In this document: positions 61,680-64,000 of the stretch, in pieces
Position numbering within the stretch: the first letter of the stretch is position 1
Layout of the letters: each line of letters begins with the position of its first letter
From: Streptomyces stelliscabiei
Lineage (GTDB): Bacteria > Actinomycetota > Actinomycetes > Streptomycetales > Streptomycetaceae
NCBI RefSeq assembly: GCF_014873495.1
Contig: NZ_JADBGF010000001.1
Span: forward strand, 8,742,001 to 8,806,000
Direction: 5' to 3'
Length of the DNA stretch: 64,000 bases
Translations under genes and position numbers: made by a program
Notes under the pieces: generated by a model
What the model saw: the letters and a program-made list of their open reading frames with translations, nothing else
What the model was told of the DNA's origin: nothing
The model's database searches: none

Positions 61680-62281
61680 TGGAACTCCAGGAAGACCGTC
61701 TCGCCTTCGCCCTGAAGGCGGATGTCGAAACGGTAGGTGCCGTCGCCCTGTTCCTCGGCGACCAGCGTGCCCCGGCGCGCCTCGTCCACCCGGGCGAGCA
61801 GCGGGTCGGCGCTCAGCGCCGCCTCGTCGCCCGGCAGGTAGATCCGGGTGAACAGATGGACCAGCAGGCCGCGCGCGAAGACGCACACGCTGAGGTACGG
61901 CGCGTTGCGCCCGCGTGCGCCGGGTCGCAGCGTACGGGCCGTCCAGTGGCCGTTGGCGTCGGTCTGGACGCGGCCCCAGCCGGTGAACTCCACGCCGTTG
62001 CGGCCGAGGAAGCCACCGCCGGCCTGGTCGCGCCGCATGGAGCCGTCGATCCGGGAGAGGTTGCCGTCCGGGTCGGGGCCCCACAGCTCCAGAAAGGCGT
62101 CCGGCAGCGGGTTGCCCTCGCCGTCGAGGACGTAGCCCTGGAGCGCGATCGTGTCGGGGTGGCCGACGGGGGCGATGTCGCCGCCGCCGGGAAAGGGCAG
62201 GGCGTGGCCGTAGAACGGGCCGACCGTGTGGGACGGGGTCGGGAGCACCGTCTCCGGGCGGCTGGTGTCGATCTTCGTCAT
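61676..62281 (-). CDS. pcaG: Protocatechuate 3,4-dioxygenase alpha subunit
   Basis: A 201-residue alpha subunit: SHTVGPFYGHALPFPGGGDI, IALQGYVLDGEGNPLPDAFL and APYLSVCVFARGLLVHLFTR are the standard blocks. The alpha chain lacks the iron ligands and completes the active site of the beta chain. It follows pcaH by 6 nt and is coupled to pcaB by a 4-nt overlap. Confidence 0.93.
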   Translation of the reverse strand: MTKIDTSRPETVLPTPSHTVGPFYGHALPFPGGGDIAPVGHPDTIALQGYVLDGEGNPLPDAFLELWGPDPDGNLSRIDGSMRRDQAGGGFLGRNGVEFTGWGRVQTDANGHWTARTLRPGARGRNAPYLSVCVFARGLLVHLFTRIYLPGDEAALSADPLLARVDEARRGTLVAEEQGDGTYRFDIRLQGEGETVFLEFQ

Positions 62282-62287
62282 GGCGGG

Positions 62288-63061
62288 TCAGCGTCCTTCT
62301 TCGATCCAGGTGGCCTGCGGGCCGTCGAGCACGATGTCCCAGGCGTAGCCCATCGAGAACTCCGGCACGGACAGGCTGTGGTCGTAGGTCGCGACCAGCC
62401 GCTGCCGGGCCGCGTCGTCCGTCACCGACTGGATGATCGGGTCGTAGGGGAACAGCGGGTCGCTCGGGAAGTACATCTGCGTCACGAGCCGCTGGGTGAA
62501 CGCCGAGCCGAAGATCGAGAAGTGGATGTGGGCCGGCCGCCAGGCGTTGAGGTGCTGGCGCCACGGGTACGGGCCCGGCTGGATCGTCGTGAAGTGGTAG
62601 TGACCGTCGTCGTCCGTCAGCGTGCGGCCGACACCCGTGAAGTTCGGGTCCAGCGGGGCGTCGTGCTGTTCGCGCTGGTGGGCGTAGCGGCCGGCCGAGT
62701 TGGACTGCCAGATCTCGACCAGCTGGCCGCGCAGCGGGCGCCCGGCGCGGTCGAGGAGCCGGCCGGAGACGGTGATGCGCTCACCGATCGGCTCGCCGGC
62801 GTGCTGCCGGGTGAGGTCGTTGTCGATCTCGGTGATGTCCCGCTCCCCGAAGGCGGGGGAGGACAGCTCCACCAGCTCCGGGTCCTGGGTGACGTCGATC
62901 CCGACGAGCGGCTGCTTCGGGTGCCGCAGCACCGAGGACCGGTAGGGGGCGTAGTCCCGGCGCGGCTGATGCTCCACGGGCGCGCCGTCGGCGACGCGCT
63001 TGGTGTAGGCGGCGTGTTCCGCGGCGATCTCTTGGTCGATGTCGTGCTGGGTGAGGGTCAT
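62288..63061 (-). CDS. pcaH: Protocatechuate 3,4-dioxygenase beta subunit
   Basis: A 257-residue beta subunit carrying all Fe(III) ligands: Tyr126 (SAGRYAHQ), Tyr165 (QPGPYPWRQ), His178 and His180 (RPAHIHFSI). With PcaG it cleaves protocatechuate between its hydroxyl carbons to 3-carboxy-cis,cis-muconate. It is the first gene of the pcaHGBL operon here. In Streptomyces coelicolor pcaIJF precede pcaH in the same operon; they are absent from the sequence just upstream, which contains only the promoter region. Confidence 0.94.
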   Translation of the reverse strand: MTLTQHDIDQEIAAEHAAYTKRVADGAPVEHQPRRDYAPYRSSVLRHPKQPLVGIDVTQDPELVELSSPAFGERDITEIDNDLTRQHAGEPIGERITVSGRLLDRAGRPLRGQLVEIWQSNSAGRYAHQREQHDAPLDPNFTGVGRTLTDDDGHYHFTTIQPGPYPWRQHLNAWRPAHIHFSIFGSAFTQRLVTQMYFPSDPLFPYDPIIQSVTDDAARQRLVATYDHSLSVPEFSMGYAWDIVLDGPQATWIEEGR

Positions 63062-63437
63062 GGGCTGTCCCTGGGGTTCCTGACGTTCATGTCGAAGGGT
63101 GAAGGTCGATGTCGCGCCCGTCAGGGGCGCGCGGGGCTGCGCGAGCGGCCCCGCCTGCGGTCCGCGGTCCTCCTACGTCGCCGCAGCGGAGCGTCGGCGC
63201 TCCCGGACGAGGGCGACCGTCCCGGCGGGCCGCGCACCGGCGGCGATCACCTCGTCCATCAGCGGGGCCCCTCTCGTCCGTGCACCCCGTGAACCAGTTC
63301 ATCAGGGCACTGAGCATTTGGTGAAGTTTCGTTCACGCTGCCACTCGCCGGTCCCCTCGTCAAGGCCCGGGAGAACGACCATGTCACGTGCGTGCGCGGA
63401 TCTGGACAGGCGCTGCCGGGGTGGCAGATATTATTCC

Positions 63438-63461
63438 GTGCACGTACGAATCGACGTGCAC
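63438..63461. promoter_or_regulatory. PcaV-type operator palindrome
   Basis: GTGCACGT and ACGTGCAC are exact inverted 8-mers around an 8-bp spacer in the divergent pcaH-pcaV intergenic region, 72 bp before the pcaV start. The rest of 63062-63532 contains a second weak TGAA/TTCA dyad around 63323 and no gene. Confidence 0.75.
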
Positions 63462-63532
63462 GTGCGCATCGTCGTCGGTGACCCACGGACGGCGGCGCAC
63501 GGTGTCCGACTCATCCGAGCCGAGGAGCGAAC

Positions 63533-63994
63533 ATGGCCGCGGTGGACCTCTCCGCCCACCCCGGGCACCTGGCGCGACGGCTGCAACAGGCCCACTACCT
63601 GCTGTGGAACGTGATGGTCTCCGAGGAGATCACCTCGCCGCAGTTCGCGGTCCTCAACACCCTCGTCGCCGAGCCGGGGCTCGACCAGCGCACGGTGGGG
63701 GAGCGGGTGGGCCTCGACCGCTCGACCATGTCCGAGGTCATCAGCCGGCTCGGGCGCCGGGGCCTGCTCGACAAGGTGCGCGATCCGCAGGACGGGCGGC
63801 GTTTCCTGCTCCGGCTCACGGAGGACGGCGTGCGGACGCACCGCAGGCTCACGGTGCGGACGGCCCGGATGAACCAGGTGTTCCTGGCGCCGTTGTCGCC
63901 GGACGAGCAGGACCTGTTCTTCCGGCTGATACGACGGGTCGCCGACGCGGCCGAGGAACTGCGCAGCCCGGCCGAGCCACCGGGCGCCCGGTAG
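63533..63994 (+). CDS. pcaV: PcaV-like MarR-family regulator of the pca operon
   Basis: A 153-residue MarR protein divergent from pcaHGBL. TSPQFAVLNTLVAEPGLDQR, VGLDRSTMSEVISRLGRRGL and KVRDPQDGRRFLLRLTEDG are the winged-helix elements. The position and regulon match PcaV of Streptomyces coelicolor, which represses pca genes until protocatechuate binds. The two Arg-containing helices expected to hold the ligand (RRLQQAHYLLWN) are present. The neighbouring palindrome is the probable operator. Confidence 0.9.
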   Translation: MAAVDLSAHPGHLARRLQQAHYLLWNVMVSEEITSPQFAVLNTLVAEPGLDQRTVGERVGLDRSTMSEVISRLGRRGLLDKVRDPQDGRRFLLRLTEDGVRTHRRLTVRTARMNQVFLAPLSPDEQDLFFRLIRRVADAAEELRSPAEPPGAR

Positions 63995-64000
63995 CCCTCA

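Noticed and set aside
63087..63317. Short minus-strand frame upstream of pcaH
   Set aside because: No similarity to PcaF/I/J and no good start; the region is better explained as promoter DNA.
56451..63994. Biosynthetic gene cluster with LAL regulator
   Set aside because: No polyketide, peptide-synthetase or terpene genes are present; neighbours are pca catabolic genes.
1..64000. tRNA or attachment-site search
   Set aside because: No cloverleaf-like sequence or tRNA 3' end repeat could be recognised by eye near the recombinase-like gene or the plasmid module; absence is not proven without a program.

Overview
The window is uniformly very GC-rich, uses many GTG starts and carries families typical of Streptomyces: a PcaV-type regulator divergent from pcaHGBL, a DUF2510 membrane protein, a large ATP-binding LuxR-like regulator and linear-plasmid-type partition genes. 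I read it as a Streptomyces or a close relative, either an accessory chromosome arm or a large linear plasmid. No tRNA, rRNA or CRISPR array was seen.

Layout. 1-4.0 kb: secreted lipase, a tyrosine-recombinase-like gene and the wreck of a CHAT-domain gene. 4.0-14.2 kb: a TetR regulator, an acyl-CoA ligase with a MaoC-like hydratase, a five-gene oligopeptide-type ABC importer and an amidase. One TRTAGC-containing operator-like motif precedes four of these units, suggesting one uptake-and-catabolism regulon. 14.4-20.1 kb: IS110 and maleylacetate reductase remnants, then an AraC regulator with a tightly coupled flavin hydroxylase / maleylacetate reductase / hydroxyquinol 1,2-dioxygenase operon (resorcinol or hydroxyquinol degradation). 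20.2-21.6 kb: three broken genes.

21.6-42.6 kb is the most unusual part. Two related catabolic modules contain group-D flavoprotein monooxygenases of acyl-CoA-dehydrogenase fold, long MFE2-like SDRs, zinc-ADH-like proteins, a flavin reductase, a benzoylformate-decarboxylase-like ThDP enzyme, a dienelactone hydrolase, a methyltransferase-like protein and MarR regulators. Related 27-bp operators, twice built into a large dyad with 23-bp arms, tie the modules together. Many of the enzymes carry proline-rich inserts, and three genes are frameshifted or internally deleted. I could not match this set to a pathway I know.

42.7-49.5 kb: remnants of a Tn554-like recombinase cassette that truncates a PIN-like gene, then a plasmid-like module (ParB-like, ParA, triple-HTH protein, putative replication protein, iteron-like repeats). 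49.8-55.9 kb: Tat-secreted phospholipase C, a DMT exporter, a PAP2 protein and a TetR gene preceded by a strict 16-bp repeat array, and a DUF2510 protein. 56.4-64.0 kb: a LAL-type gene broken by an in-frame amber codon, then pcaHGBL with divergent pcaV, which converts protocatechuate to 3-oxoadipate. The hydroxyquinol branch and the pca branch both end at 3-oxoadipate, so the window looks like a catabolic island feeding that intermediate.
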